A stretch of 64,000 bases of DNA from Helicobacter pylori (GCF_001653455.1 NZ_CP011486.1:1488001-1552000); one strand, 5' to 3'; positions 27,473-36,957 are shown, counted from the first letter of the stretch. Notes: generated by a model from the letters alone, not told the origin. Program-made: numbers and translations.

Positions 27473-30472
27473 ATGATCCAATCTATCCTTTATAGAGCCT
27501 TAAATAAAGGTTTTGATCATCAAATACTCGCTTGTAAGGATTTTAAAGAATCTCAACTCGCTAAAGAAGTCATAAGCTATGTCAGGCCACATGCCAAAGC
27601 CATTCTTTTTCCGGAATTTAGGGCTAAAAAAAATGACGATTTGCGTTCGTTTTTTGAAGAATTTTTACACCTTTTAGGGGGTTTGAGGGAGTTTTATCAA
27701 GCGTTAGAAAACAAGCAAGAAGCTATCATTATTGCCCCTATTAGCGCGTTATTGCACCCTTTGCCTAAAAAAGAACTTTTAGAAAGCTTTAAAATCACTC
27801 TTTTAGAAAAATACGACCTTAAGGCGTTAAAAGACAGGCTTTTTTATCATGGTTATGAGATTTTAGATTTAGTGGAAGTGGAAGGGGAGGCGAGCTTTAG
27901 GGGGGATATTGTGGATATTTATGCACCTAATTCTAAGGCGTATCGCTTGAGTTTTTTTGACACGGAATGCGAGAGCATTAAGGAATTTGATCCGATCACT
28001 CAAATGAGCCTTAAAGAGGAATTACTAGAAATTGAAATCCCTCCCACGCTTTTTAGTTTGGACGAACAATCCTATCAAGATTTGCAAACAAAAGTCAAAC
28101 AAAGCCCCTTAAATAGCTTTTCTAAAGATTTAGCCAGTTTTGGTTTGTGGTTTTTAGACGAAAAAGCGCAAGACTTGTTAAGCGTTTATAAAAGCATCAT
28201 AAGCCCCAAAGCTTTAGAAGAAATTCAAGAATTAGCGAGCTTGAACGAATTGGATTGTGAGCGTTTCAAACCTTTAAAAATCTTAGAAACCCATCAAGGC
28301 TATGAAGATTTAGAAATCCATACGCGTGCAATGGAAAGCTTTATCGCTTTGCATTCAAATCGTAAAATCACGCTCCTAGCTCCCAATAAAACGATTTTAG
28401 ACAATGCCTTAGGCGCGCTTGAAAGAAGCCACATTCAATGCGTCATCGCCCCCTTTGTGTTGAATTTTAAAACCCCTGATGAGATTTTTATCTCGCTCAA
28501 TTCTTTTGAAAGGAAGAAAAAACGCCAAAAATCCAAGCTCGCTTTGAACGAATTGAATGCAGGCGAGTGGGTGGTGCATGATGATTATGGGGTGGGCGTG
28601 TTTTCTCAATTAGTCCAGCATAGCGTTTTAGGGAGCAAGAGGGATTTTTTAGAGATCGCTTATTTGGGCGAAGACAAACTGCTATTACCGGTAGAAAATT
28701 TGCATCTAATCGCTCGTTATGTGGCGCAAAGCGATAGTGTGCCGACTAAAGACCGGCTAGGGAAAGGGAGTTTTCTCAAATTAAAAGCTAAAGTAAGAAC
28801 CAAACTTTTAGAGATTGCAAGCAAGATCATTGAATTGGCGGCTGAACGCAATTTGATCTTGGGTAAAAAGATGGAAACGCATTTAGCGGAGTTGGAAATC
28901 TTTAAAACGTATGCGGGTTTTGAATACACGAGCGATCAAGAAAAAGCCATCGCCGAAATTTCAAAGGATTTGAGCTCTCATAGGGTGATGGACAGGCTAT
29001 TAAGCGGTGATGTGGGTTTTGGGAAAACGGAAGTGGCGATGCATGCGATTTTTTGCGCGTTTTTAAACGGCTTTCAAAGCGCGCTAGTCGTGCCGACTAC
29101 CTTACTAGCCCACCAGCATTTTGAGACTTTAAGGGCGCGTTTTGAAAATTTTGGCGTTAAAGTGGCTCGTTTGGATCGGTATGTGAGCGAAAAAAACAAG
29201 CTTTTAAAAGCGGTAGAATCAGGGTTAGTTGATGCGCTTGTAGGCACGCATGTGATTTTAGGCGCGAAATTCAAAAACTTGGGTTTAATGGTGGTGGATG
29301 AAGAGCATAAATTTGGCGTGAAACAAAAAGAAGCCTTAAAAGAATTGAGCAAAAGCGTGCATTTTTTAAGCATGTCCGCTACGCCTATCCCGCGCACTTT
29401 AAACATGGCGCTCTCTCAAATTAAAGGCATTAGCTCTTTAAAAACCCCACCCACAGACAGAAAACCCAGCCGCACTTTTTTGAAAGAAAAGAATGATGAA
29501 CTCTTAAAAGAGATTATCTATAGAGAATTGCGCCGTAACGGGCAAATTTTTTATATCCATAACCATATCGCTAGCATTTCAAAAGTCAAAAAAGAGCTAG
29601 AAAATTTAATCCCTAAACTCAAAATCGCTATTTTGCATTCCCAAATTAACGCTAATGAGAGCGAAGAAATCATGTTGGAGTTTGCTAAAGGGAATTATCA
29701 GGTTTTATTATGCACTTCTATTGTGGAATCCGGTATTCATTTGCCTAACGCTAACACGATTATTATTGATAATGCGCAGAATTTTGGGCTGGCTGATTTG
29801 CACCAATTAAGAGGGCGTGTGGGGAGAGGCAAAAAAGAAGGTTTTTGCTATTTTCTCATAGAAGATCAAAAAAGTTTGAACGAACAAGCTTTAAAGCGCT
29901 TGCTCGCTTTGGAAAAAAATTCGTATTTGGGCAGTGGGGAGAGTATCGCTTATCATGATTTAGAAATCAGGGGGGGCGGGAATTTGCTGGGACAAGATCA
30001 AAGCGGGCATATTAAAAATATCGGCTATGCGCTCTATACGCGCATGCTTGAGGATGCGATTTATGAATTGAGTGGGGGGAAAAAAAGGCTTGAAAAGAGC
30101 GTAGAAATCCAATTGAGCGTGAGCGCTTTTTTAAACCCTGAACTCATCGCAAGCGATAGTTTGAGGTTGGATCTATACCGCCGTTTGAGTTTGTGTGAAA
30201 ATGTAGATGAGGTGGGGCAAATCCATGAAGAAATAGAAGACAGGTTTGGCAAAATGGACGCTTTGAGTGAGCAATTTTTACAAATCATTACGCTTAAAAT
30301 TTTGGCTAATGAGCTTGGCATCATTAAACTTTCTAATTTCAATCAAAATATCACCATTGCTTATAGCGATGAAAATAAAGAGAGCTTAAAAGCCCCAAGC
30401 AAAGACGATAACGATATTTTAGAAACCCTTTTAAAACATTTACGCGCTCAAATTTCTTTAAAACGGCGTTAA
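27473..30472 (+). CDS. mfd: Transcription-repair coupling factor Mfd
   Basis: Removes stalled RNA polymerase and recruits UvrA. The 999-residue protein has the UvrB-homology N-terminal part (FRGDIVDIY), the RNA-polymerase interaction domain around VVHDDYGVGVF near residue 365, and the RecG-like translocase with LLSGDVGFGKTEVAMHA (Walker A), VVDEEHKFGVKQ (motif II) and SATPIPRTLNMAL (motif III), followed by motif VI QLRGRVGRG. It is shorter than E. coli Mfd (1148). It lies 3 bases after ccmA in the same transcript. Confidence 0.95.
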   Translation: MIQSILYRALNKGFDHQILACKDFKESQLAKEVISYVRPHAKAILFPEFRAKKNDDLRSFFEEFLHLLGGLREFYQALENKQEAIIIAPISALLHPLPKKELLESFKITLLEKYDLKALKDRLFYHGYEILDLVEVEGEASFRGDIVDIYAPNSKAYRLSFFDTECESIKEFDPITQMSLKEELLEIEIPPTLFSLDEQSYQDLQTKVKQSPLNSFSKDLASFGLWFLDEKAQDLLSVYKSIISPKALEEIQELASLNELDCERFKPLKILETHQGYEDLEIHTRAMESFIALHSNRKITLLAPNKTILDNALGALERSHIQCVIAPFVLNFKTPDEIFISLNSFERKKKRQKSKLALNELNAGEWVVHDDYGVGVFSQLVQHSVLGSKRDFLEIAYLGEDKLLLPVENLHLIARYVAQSDSVPTKDRLGKGSFLKLKAKVRTKLLEIASKIIELAAERNLILGKKMETHLAELEIFKTYAGFEYTSDQEKAIAEISKDLSSHRVMDRLLSGDVGFGKTEVAMHAIFCAFLNGFQSALVVPTTLLAHQHFETLRARFENFGVKVARLDRYVSEKNKLLKAVESGLVDALVGTHVILGAKFKNLGLMVVDEEHKFGVKQKEALKELSKSVHFLSMSATPIPRTLNMALSQIKGISSLKTPPTDRKPSRTFLKEKNDELLKEIIYRELRRNGQIFYIHNHIASISKVKKELENLIPKLKIAILHSQINANESEEIMLEFAKGNYQVLLCTSIVESGIHLPNANTIIIDNAQNFGLADLHQLRGRVGRGKKEGFCYFLIEDQKSLNEQALKRLLALEKNSYLGSGESIAYHDLEIRGGGNLLGQDQSGHIKNIGYALYTRMLEDAIYELSGGKKRLEKSVEIQLSVSAFLNPELIASDSLRLDLYRRLSLCENVDEVGQIHEEIEDRFGKMDALSEQFLQIITLKILANELGIIKLSNFNQNITIAYSDENKESLKAPSKDDNDILETLLKHLRAQISLKRR

Positions 30473-30531
30473 AAGCGTTTGATTTTAACCTTAATTTTTT
30501 ATTTTAAAAAGATTATTAAGAGAGTTTGTTG

Positions 30532-30537
30532 TAAAAT
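30532..30537 (+). promoter_or_regulatory. -10 box for petABC
   Basis: TAAAAT with TTTGTTG upstream, about 62 bases before petA ATG, in the only sizeable gap between mfd and petA. Confidence 0.5.
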
Positions 30538-30598
30538 AGGGATTTGCTATGCCTTTAGTCGTTAAAAGGTAATTAAGTCATTAAGGAGTTTTTTAATC

Positions 30599-31102
30599 AT
30601 GGCAGATATTCAAAGGCGTGATTTTTTAGGAATGAGCCTTGCTGGTGTTACAGCTATAGGGGCTATAGCGAGTCTAGTGGCGATGAAAAAGACTTGGGAT
30701 CCGCTTCCAAGCGTCGTTTCAGCCGGTTTCACAACCATAGATGTAGCGAACATGCAAGAAGGGCAGTTTTCTACCGTGGAATGGCGCGGGAAACCGGTCT
30801 ATATCCTCAAGCGTTCTAAAAAAGAGGGCTTTAACGAAAAGCGCGATTTTAAAATCGGCGAGAGCGTTTTCACCACAGCCATTCAAATTTGCACGCATTT
30901 AGGGTGCATCCCCACTTATCAAGATGAAGAAAAAGGCTTTTTATGCCCATGCCATGGAGGCCGTTTCACTTCTAATGGCGTCAATATTGCCGGCACTCCC
31001 CCCCCACGCCCTTTTGATATTCCGCCTTTTAAAGTTGAAGGCACTAAGATCACTTTTGGCGAAGCTGGGGCTGAATACAAAAAAATGATGGCTAAAGCGT
31101 AA
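30599..31102 (+). CDS. petA: Ubiquinol-cytochrome c reductase Rieske iron-sulfur subunit
   Basis: First subunit of the cytochrome bc1 complex; passes electrons from menaquinol to cytochrome c1. The 167-residue protein has an N-terminal twin-arginine type segment QRRDFLGMSLAG and a membrane helix, then the cluster-binding CTHLGC (residue 100) and CPCHGG boxes of the Rieske domain. The start ATG has a good AAGGAG site 9 bases upstream. The operon petA-petB-petC follows with 11- and minus 4-base spacing. Confidence 0.96.
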   Translation: MADIQRRDFLGMSLAGVTAIGAIASLVAMKKTWDPLPSVVSAGFTTIDVANMQEGQFSTVEWRGKPVYILKRSKKEGFNEKRDFKIGESVFTTAIQICTHLGCIPTYQDEEKGFLCPCHGGRFTSNGVNIAGTPPPRPFDIPPFKVEGTKITFGEAGAEYKKMMAKA

Positions 31103-31113
31103 GGAGAGTTTCA

Positions 31114-32352
31114 ATGGCAGAGATAAAAAAAGCGAAGAATCTAGGCGAATGGCTGGACATGCGTCTTGGCACTAACAAGCTTGTTAAAGTGCTGATGACA
31201 GAATATTGGATCCCTAAAAACATCAATTTCTTATGGGCTATGGGGGTGATTTTATTAACCCTTTTTGGCGTGCTTGTAGTTTCAGGGATTTTCTTGCTCA
31301 TGTATTACAAACCTGATGCGAAAATGGCGTTTGATAGCGTGAATTTCACGATCATGCAAGAAGTGGCTTATGGCTGGCTTTGGCGCCACATGCATGCCAC
31401 GGCAGCGAGCATGATTTTTGTCATCATTTATATCCATATGTTTGTTGGCATTTATTATGGCTCTTATAAAAAGGGTCGTGAGATGATTTGGATTAGCGGG
31501 ATGGTTTTATTTGTGGTCTTTAGCGCCGAAGCCTTTAGTGGGTATATGCTGCCTTGGGGGCAGATGAGCTATTGGGCGGCAGCGGTTATCACCAATTTAT
31601 TTGGAGGCATTCCTTTCATTGGGGCTGATGTGGTGGAGTGGATCAGGGGTAATTATGTCGTAGCGGATTCCACTTTAACGCGCTTTTTCATGCTCCATGT
31701 GTTTTTATTGCCCATTGCGATTATTTTGCTCATTGGGGTGCATTTTTACTCTTTACGCATCCCGCATGTCAATAACCAAGAAGGCGAAGAAATTGATTTT
31801 GAATTGGAAGAGAAAAAATTCATGGAAGGCAAGAAAAAAGAATCTAAAGTCATTCCTTTTTGGCCGGTATTCTTGTCTAAAGATATTTTTGTGGTTTGCG
31901 CGTTCATGGTCTTTTTCTTTTACTTGGTGTGTTACCACTATGATTTTGCGATGGATCCCATTAACTTTGAAAGGGCTAACAGCCTTAAAACGCCGCCTCA
32001 TATTTACCCTGAGTGGTATTTCTTATGGAGCTATGAAGTTTTAAGGGGCTTTTTCTTTAGCGCTGATTTGGGGTTAATGGCCTTTGGCGTGGCGCAAGTG
32101 ATTTTCTTCTTACTGCTTTTTTTAGACAGAAGTCCTGTGGTCGCTCCTGCACACAAACGGCCTGCTTTTATGGTGTGGTTTTGGCTTGTCATTATTGACA
32201 TGATTGTTTTAACGATCTATGGTAAATTGCCTCCGCTTGGAATGGGTAAATACATTGGCTTAGCGGGTTCGATCACTTTCTTAGCCCTTTTCTTTATAGT
32301 GTTGCCCATTATCACCATTGCTGAGAGGAAGAAGCAAGGGGGTGTTAGATGA
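31114..32352 (+). CDS. petB: Ubiquinol-cytochrome c reductase cytochrome b subunit
   Basis: The 412-residue membrane subunit of bc1 holds two b-type hemes. Haem-ligand histidines are in GWLWRHMHATAASM and IIYIHMFVGI (helix B) and FFMLHVFLLP and GVHFYSLRIPH (helix D). The quinol-oxidation motif PEWY is in PHIYPEWYFLWSYE. A hydrophilic stretch near residue 225-250 links the N- and C-terminal halves. It fits a full-length cytochrome b without an attached c1 domain. It overlaps petC by 4 bases (ATGA). Confidence 0.96.
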   Translation: MAEIKKAKNLGEWLDMRLGTNKLVKVLMTEYWIPKNINFLWAMGVILLTLFGVLVVSGIFLLMYYKPDAKMAFDSVNFTIMQEVAYGWLWRHMHATAASMIFVIIYIHMFVGIYYGSYKKGREMIWISGMVLFVVFSAEAFSGYMLPWGQMSYWAAAVITNLFGGIPFIGADVVEWIRGNYVVADSTLTRFFMLHVFLLPIAIILLIGVHFYSLRIPHVNNQEGEEIDFELEEKKFMEGKKKESKVIPFWPVFLSKDIFVVCAFMVFFFYLVCYHYDFAMDPINFERANSLKTPPHIYPEWYFLWSYEVLRGFFFSADLGLMAFGVAQVIFFLLLFLDRSPVVAPAHKRPAFMVWFWLVIIDMIVLTIYGKLPPLGMGKYIGLAGSITFLALFFIVLPIITIAERKKQGGVR

Positions 32353-33206
32353 AAGAATTTAAAATTCTCATTATCCTTATTGTGGTGATAGGCGTGATTT
32401 ATTATGGGGTTGAGCCTTATGCGCATTCGGTGATGCACCCTAAAGTCGCTCCGGCAGATTTTGCTTTCAAAGATTTAGAGCCGATGGATTTGAAAAATGG
32501 CGACGCCAATAAGGGCAAACAGCTTGTAGCTGAAAATTGCACCGCTTGTCATGGTATCAAATCTCAAAACATTCCAGCCCCTATGGATAGCCTTAGCGCG
32601 AGCAATTCTTTTGGGGTCGTGCCACCGGATTTAAGCCATGTGGCGGGGGTTTTGAATGCGAATTTCTTAGCCCATTTCATCAAAGACCCTGTGAAAACAG
32701 CGAAGTTGAGTCATAAATTCAACGATGAAAGGCCCTATCCCATGCCGGCGTTTTCTCAATTTAGCGATAAGGATTTGAGCGATATTGTGGCGTATCTCAC
32801 TTCTATTTTGCCTAAAAGTTTGAGCGACAAGGAAGTGTTTGCCCAAAGCTGTCAAAGATGCCATAGCCTAGATTATGCTAAAGACAAGGCGTTTAGCGAT
32901 GCTAAAGATTTAGACAATTATTTAGGCTCTCATGCACCTGATTTGTCCATGATGATTAGGGCTAAGGGCGAACATGGCTTGAATATTTTCATCAATGACC
33001 CGCAAAAGCTTTTACCAGGCACGGCTATGCCTAGAGTGGGATTGAATGAACAAGCTCAAAAACAAGTCATCTCTTATTTGGAAAAAGCAGGCGATCGCAA
33101 AAAACATGAAAGGAACACTTTAGGAATCAAGATCATGATTTTCTTTGCGGTGTTATCGTTCTTGGCTTACGCTTGGAAAAGAAAGGTTTGGGGCGAAGTG
33201 CATTGA
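32349..33206 (+). CDS. petC: Ubiquinol-cytochrome c reductase cytochrome c1 (diheme) subunit
   Basis: A 285-residue c-type cytochrome with two CxxCH haem sites (CTACH near residue 59 and CQRCH near 172), as in epsilonproteobacterial bc1 complexes that use a diheme c subunit instead of a classical c1. An N-terminal helix (about 4-22) and a C-terminal helix (about 256-275) anchor it in the inner membrane, with the haem domains in the periplasm. Met ligands can be seen in YPMPAF and TAMPR segments after each domain. Last gene of petABC. Confidence 0.96.
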   Translation: MKEFKILIILIVVIGVIYYGVEPYAHSVMHPKVAPADFAFKDLEPMDLKNGDANKGKQLVAENCTACHGIKSQNIPAPMDSLSASNSFGVVPPDLSHVAGVLNANFLAHFIKDPVKTAKLSHKFNDERPYPMPAFSQFSDKDLSDIVAYLTSILPKSLSDKEVFAQSCQRCHSLDYAKDKAFSDAKDLDNYLGSHAPDLSMMIRAKGEHGLNIFINDPQKLLPGTAMPRVGLNEQAQKQVISYLEKAGDRKKHERNTLGIKIMIFFAVLSFLAYAWKRKVWGEVH

Positions 33207-33334
33207 ATTGAAAAAGGGGGAGGGCATGGTTTGATGATTTTTGATTTGTGGTGGGTTGTTTAGATTTTCCTTTGACCTAAACCATTGAATCAAGAGAAGT
33301 GAATGAAATTGCATTTCTAGGCATGATAACAAAG

Positions 33335-33385
33335 AAAACTTGTATCAAGTTTTGTTGAAATTAGCGCGAGAAGCTTGTTCAAGCT
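33335..33385. promoter_or_regulatory. Two CTTG-CAAG palindromes upstream of transferase copy 2
   Basis: Perfect inverted repeats AAAACTTG-TAT-CAAGTTTT (33335-33353) and AGCTTG-TT-CAAGCT (33372-33385) share a CTTG/CAAG core, about 18 bases apart in the 211-base gap between petC and the phase-variable gene. They may be operator sites or a terminator pair; no T tract follows. Confidence 0.4.
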
Positions 33386-33421
33386 GGATTGCCCTTAATA
33401 TTTTAATGGAGTGGTTGTTTG

Positions 33422-35088
33422 ATGATTTTAGATTCTAAATTTTTTGTGTTCATTCTTTTTAATGCACTTTCAGCATGTTTTCTCTCTTCAGTGAGCGCGG
33501 ATTTTATTCTTAAGGCGTTCTTGTATAGTTTTATATGGCTTTTTATCGTTTATTGGGCGATTAGTTTTATTAAGAACAGGTTTGTAGCAGAAATCCTAAA
33601 AAGTTTTATATTGGTTTTAGGGATCGTGTTTAGTTGCATAGATATTTTTGGTTCGTATTATTTTCATTTGCCTTTGTCTAATGAGTTGGGTAATATTTTA
33701 TTCACCACGCATTATAAAGAGAGCTTGGAATTCCTCCATGCTTATGTTTATCCGCATTGGTATTTTGTGATAGGTCTTATTTTAATAGCTGTAGGCTCTC
33801 TAAAAATATTCAGTCTCATTCCTAATAAACCCATTCCTTTAAAAATGGCTAGTATTTTAAGCGTTTTATTTTTGATTGTAGAAGCGCCACACGCTATAAA
33901 AACCATCAAAAAATACAAGGAGCGTGAAGCTCTGTTGAACGCTGATGGGACGATGGAATACATTGCTTTGGCTAAAGGAGCGTATTATTTTGGTAGGAAT
34001 ATTAGCAGTTTGAGAGAAAGCCACAACTCCAATCAAGCTTTAGAAAAAGCTTCTTACCCTAAAGATTACTTAGTCAAAAATACAGGAAATATTGAAAATG
34101 TGGTGTTGGTTTTTGGCGAAAGTTTGAACAGAAACTTTATGGGTGTTTATGGTTATCAAGCCCCTACAACCCCTTATTTAAGCACTTTAAAAGAAAAAGG
34201 TTCGCTTTTAGTGTTTGATAATGTGATTAGCCCAGCTTTTTATACGGATAAAAGTTTCACAATGCTTTTAACTTACGCTAATAGGGATAATCTCAACCAA
34301 AAAGCATGGTATCAATATAAAAATCTAGCCCATATCCTTAAATTGAGCGATTATAAAAGCGTTTGGATCACTTCTCAAGGCTATGGGCTCATGTGGGGCA
34401 ATAGCTATTATCAAGTGGCTAAGCATTTTGATACTTATATAGAAAACGATAAACCTTATGATGAAAACTTGGTGGCTCTTTTCAAGCGGTATTATGACAA
34501 CGAGAGAGAGAGAGAGAGAGTAAAAAGCGTAAAAATTTTGTTGTTTTCCACTTGATTGGCAATCATTTTGAATATAAAAACCGCTTTCCTAAAGAATTTT
34601 CCTACTTTAATCTCAATAACACTTCTTATTTTTCAAAAAACAAGTCTTTGAGAGTTAAAAACAATGCCGATAAGCAAGTTGTAGCCGATTATATTAACAG
34701 CGTTTATTATAATGATTATGTTTTGCATTCTTTGATTGAATTGTTTAAAGACAAGGATAGTCTCGTTATCTACCTAAGCGATCATGGCGATGACATGTTT
34801 GAATCAAGCGCTTTTAATACCCATGAATGCTCAAATGCTAGCATGGAAATCCCATTTTTAATCTATATGAGCGATGCATTCAAACAAAAACACCCCCAAA
34901 TGGTAAAAAGATTTGAAGAAGCTTTGCACAAGCCTTTTATGAGCGATGATTTATTGCATACCGTATTGCCATTAGCAGGAATAATAACCAAAGATTATGA
35001 AAAAACGAGGGATTTATTTAATGAGAATTACAACGATAAACGCCCAAGGAAGCCATGCGATAACAAGGTTTATCCTATGGATAAATGA
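33422..35088 (+). pseudogene. Phase-variable phosphoethanolamine-transferase-like gene (copy 2), out of frame
   Basis: Two frames, 33422 to 34554 and the segment ending at 35088, form one gene of about 554 residues, broken at a (GA)9 tract at 34502-34520. The N-terminal half has five hydrophobic helices. The periplasmic half has FGESLNRNFMGVYGYQAP, a YTDKSFTMLL segment (probable nucleophile Thr), YLSDHGDDMFES and HECSNASMEIPF, the metal-site pattern of EptA-type enzymes. It is a paralog of the gene at 3807-5478 with the same layout and length but opposite orientation. The product as read stops after about 20 off-frame residues. Tracts with 8 or 11 units would give the full protein. It lies after petC and before the ATPase/TOPRIM pair. 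The substrate is not known. Confidence 0.85.
34502..34520 (+). repeat. (GA)9 phase-variation tract in transferase copy 2
   Basis: A 19-base GA tract after AAC codon, in the stretch between the nucleophile region and the HLIGNH segment. The needed downstream frame (AAAAATTTTGTTGTTTTCCA region, encoding NFVVFHLIG) is reached with one unit fewer or two more. The tract sits about 95 residues further along the protein than in copy 1. Confidence 0.92.
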
Positions 35089-35139
35089 GTGGTATTTATA
35101 ATTGTTCGTTTAAAAAATCAATCAATGCTTGAAGTTCCT

Positions 35140-35772
35140 CTAAATCAAAATGAAAAAGTTTTTTAAGCATTTCTGTGTTTTTTCTAGTATCTTGGTGGTT
35201 GTGGTAATGGGATCTAAATCGTTTAACCCGCAAGGAACAAAACCTCTCTCCAAACAAAGCATGATATAGGGTTGCAGCCAGCATTTAGCGCGCCTCTTTT
35301 GTTCTGATTGGATAGATCTAATTTGTTTGATTTTATTAAAAAACTCTTCGTAGGACTCGCAAAAACCTTTATAAAACGCTTTATTTTCACTTTCTTTTGC
35401 CATTTTTTCTAGCAAATGCTCTAATTCGCAGTATTTAGAGTGGTGTTTAGTCTCATCATTTTCTGGTAATAAAAAAATCTTAATTTGCTCAAACTCTTTA
35501 TCGCTTAAGCGGTGTTCTTTTTCTGGGTTTTGTTGGAGTTGTTTTTTGATATTTTGCTCGGTTTTCTCTACTTGGTTGTCTGAATCAAAAATAATGTAAA
35601 TGTCCTTAGCCTTTAGGTATTCTTTAATGCCCTCTGACTCTTTAGAAAGCTTATCCTTGCTCCCACAATTAATAATATTAGAATCTTTAAGGCCTAAATT
35701 TTTAACCTCATTTAAAAGCATTAAAAAGATTTTGTCTGATTCGCCCTCCACACAGACGATTTTTTCTCGCAT
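35140..35772 (-). CDS. TOPRIM-domain protein paired with an ATPase
   Basis: A 210-residue protein with a TOPRIM fold: the Glu loop VCVEGESDKIF at the start and the metal-binding IYIIFDSDNQ (DxD) near residue 60. It resembles DUF3226/DUF4435-type TOPRIM proteins that accompany OLD-like ATPases. The start ATG overlaps the ATPase stop by one base (TGATG). As read, it ends with LKNFFILI, but a +1 frame at the A6 tract (plus-strand T6 at 35178-35183) continues into an amphipathic tail, KKLFHFDLEELQALIDFLN, ending at 35096, which looks like the real C-terminus. So a single-base indel may alter the tail. Possible role: nuclease or effector of an anti-phage module. Confidence 0.7.
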   Translation of the reverse strand: MREKIVCVEGESDKIFLMLLNEVKNLGLKDSNIINCGSKDKLSKESEGIKEYLKAKDIYIIFDSDNQVEKTEQNIKKQLQQNPEKEHRLSDKEFEQIKIFLLPENDETKHHSKYCELEHLLEKMAKESENKAFYKGFCESYEEFFNKIKQIRSIQSEQKRRAKCWLQPYIMLCLERGFVPCGLNDLDPITTTTKILEKTQKCLKNFFILI

Positions 35773-36871
35773 CAGTCTCTAACCTCCATGCCCCTATAAA
35801 GCGCTTTTTCTAGCATAGAATAGCTGTGTCTGATAAAGCCAGAAGCGCTTTCTTTTTCAAACTCAAACAAGGCTATGTCTTTAAAAACCTCCGTTTCATT
35901 ATTGGGCATGGTGCTGATAGCGTTCAATAAAAATTCCTTGTTGTGCGTGGTGGCAAAAATTTGAATCTGTAGTTTTTGAGCTAACTCAAACAGAGCTTTC
36001 AAAAACACTTGCATTTTTGTATAGTGCAAACCGCTTCCAATTTCATCAATGAAAAGATACTTAATGCGATTGTCTATAAGAACGCTCGCCATGATAAAGA
36101 ATTTGATAAACCCCCAACCAAACGAATTTAAAAGCCTTTTGGGGCTTTTTTCTAGCGGTGTGTTTTCATCTTTGATTTGGATATAGACAGCATTTCTTAT
36201 GGTATCAACATTTAAAATATCAGGGTTGAAATATTTTAAGATTTCAATCAATTCTTTTTCTTTACTCGCTAATCGTAAATTTTCTAATGCTTGAAGAGAA
36301 TTAACAATAGATAATTCCATAGGAATAAACATCGCCTTTTCTTTATAGGTTTGAGCGATTGTGTCTAGATCAGAATGGATTAAGCCTAAGTTTTGTCTTT
36401 CAAATTCATAAGTCATTGTCATGGGGGAAAAAGATGGATTGTAGGAAAATTGGAGCTGTGGCTTCGTTATGGTTTTATTTATAAGGTTTGTCATATGAGT
36501 GTCATCACTATTTAAATTGATGTCTTTGCTGTAACTGGTTTGTGTGGGGTATTGGATAGTAAGAGGGATAGTGGCATGCTCAAATTTAGTGCGGATGCTA
36601 ATGGGATTAGCGGTGTTCCCTTGGTAAAAGAAAGTTTTTAGATTGTCGGCATTGAGTTTAATTTTCCTGAATTCACTAACAAGCACGGCATGTTCAGGGG
36701 GAGACTGACTTGAATGGCAGGATCACAAAGGCCTGTGTTGGTATAAAGGGCTTCTAAAAGATTGGTTTTGCCCGTATCGTTTTGACCGGTAAAAAAGTTG
36801 ATGAGTTTAAAATTTTCCATTTTAAGGTGTTTGAAATTTTTGTAATTTTCAATCTCTACGCTTTTAATCAT
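35772..36871 (-). pseudogene. AAA ATPase (OLD/RecF-like), frameshifted
   Basis: Full protein of about 365 residues in two frames. The first frame from ATG 36871 gives MIKSVEIENYKNFKHL and the Walker A GQNDTGKTNLLEAL, typical of the AAA_15/AAA_21 ATPases found with TOPRIM nucleases. After SLP the frame shifts in a C5 run (plus-strand G5 at 36697-36701); one more C would join it to the second frame with PEHAVLVSEFRK. The second part has a LLNSFGWGF signature-like box, Walker B IKYLFIDEIGSG and FATTHNKEFL. The message starts with TATACT at 36926-36931 and AAAGGCGG before ATG. The gene may be inactive here or phase variable. Confidence 0.8.
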
Positions 36872-36925
36872 TTGAATCCGCCTTTTAATGAGCTTGATTG
36901 ATACCACTAGATCAGCTAGACCATT

Positions 36926-36931
36926 AGTATA
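36926..36931 (-). promoter_or_regulatory. -10 box for the ATPase/TOPRIM module
   Basis: TATACT on the minus strand, about 55 bases before the ATPase ATG, followed by CTAG-ATCAG-CTAG (36907-36919), an inverted repeat that could be an operator. Confidence 0.4.
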
Positions 36932-36957
36932 GTTACGCTAATTTTACCCTACTATTC

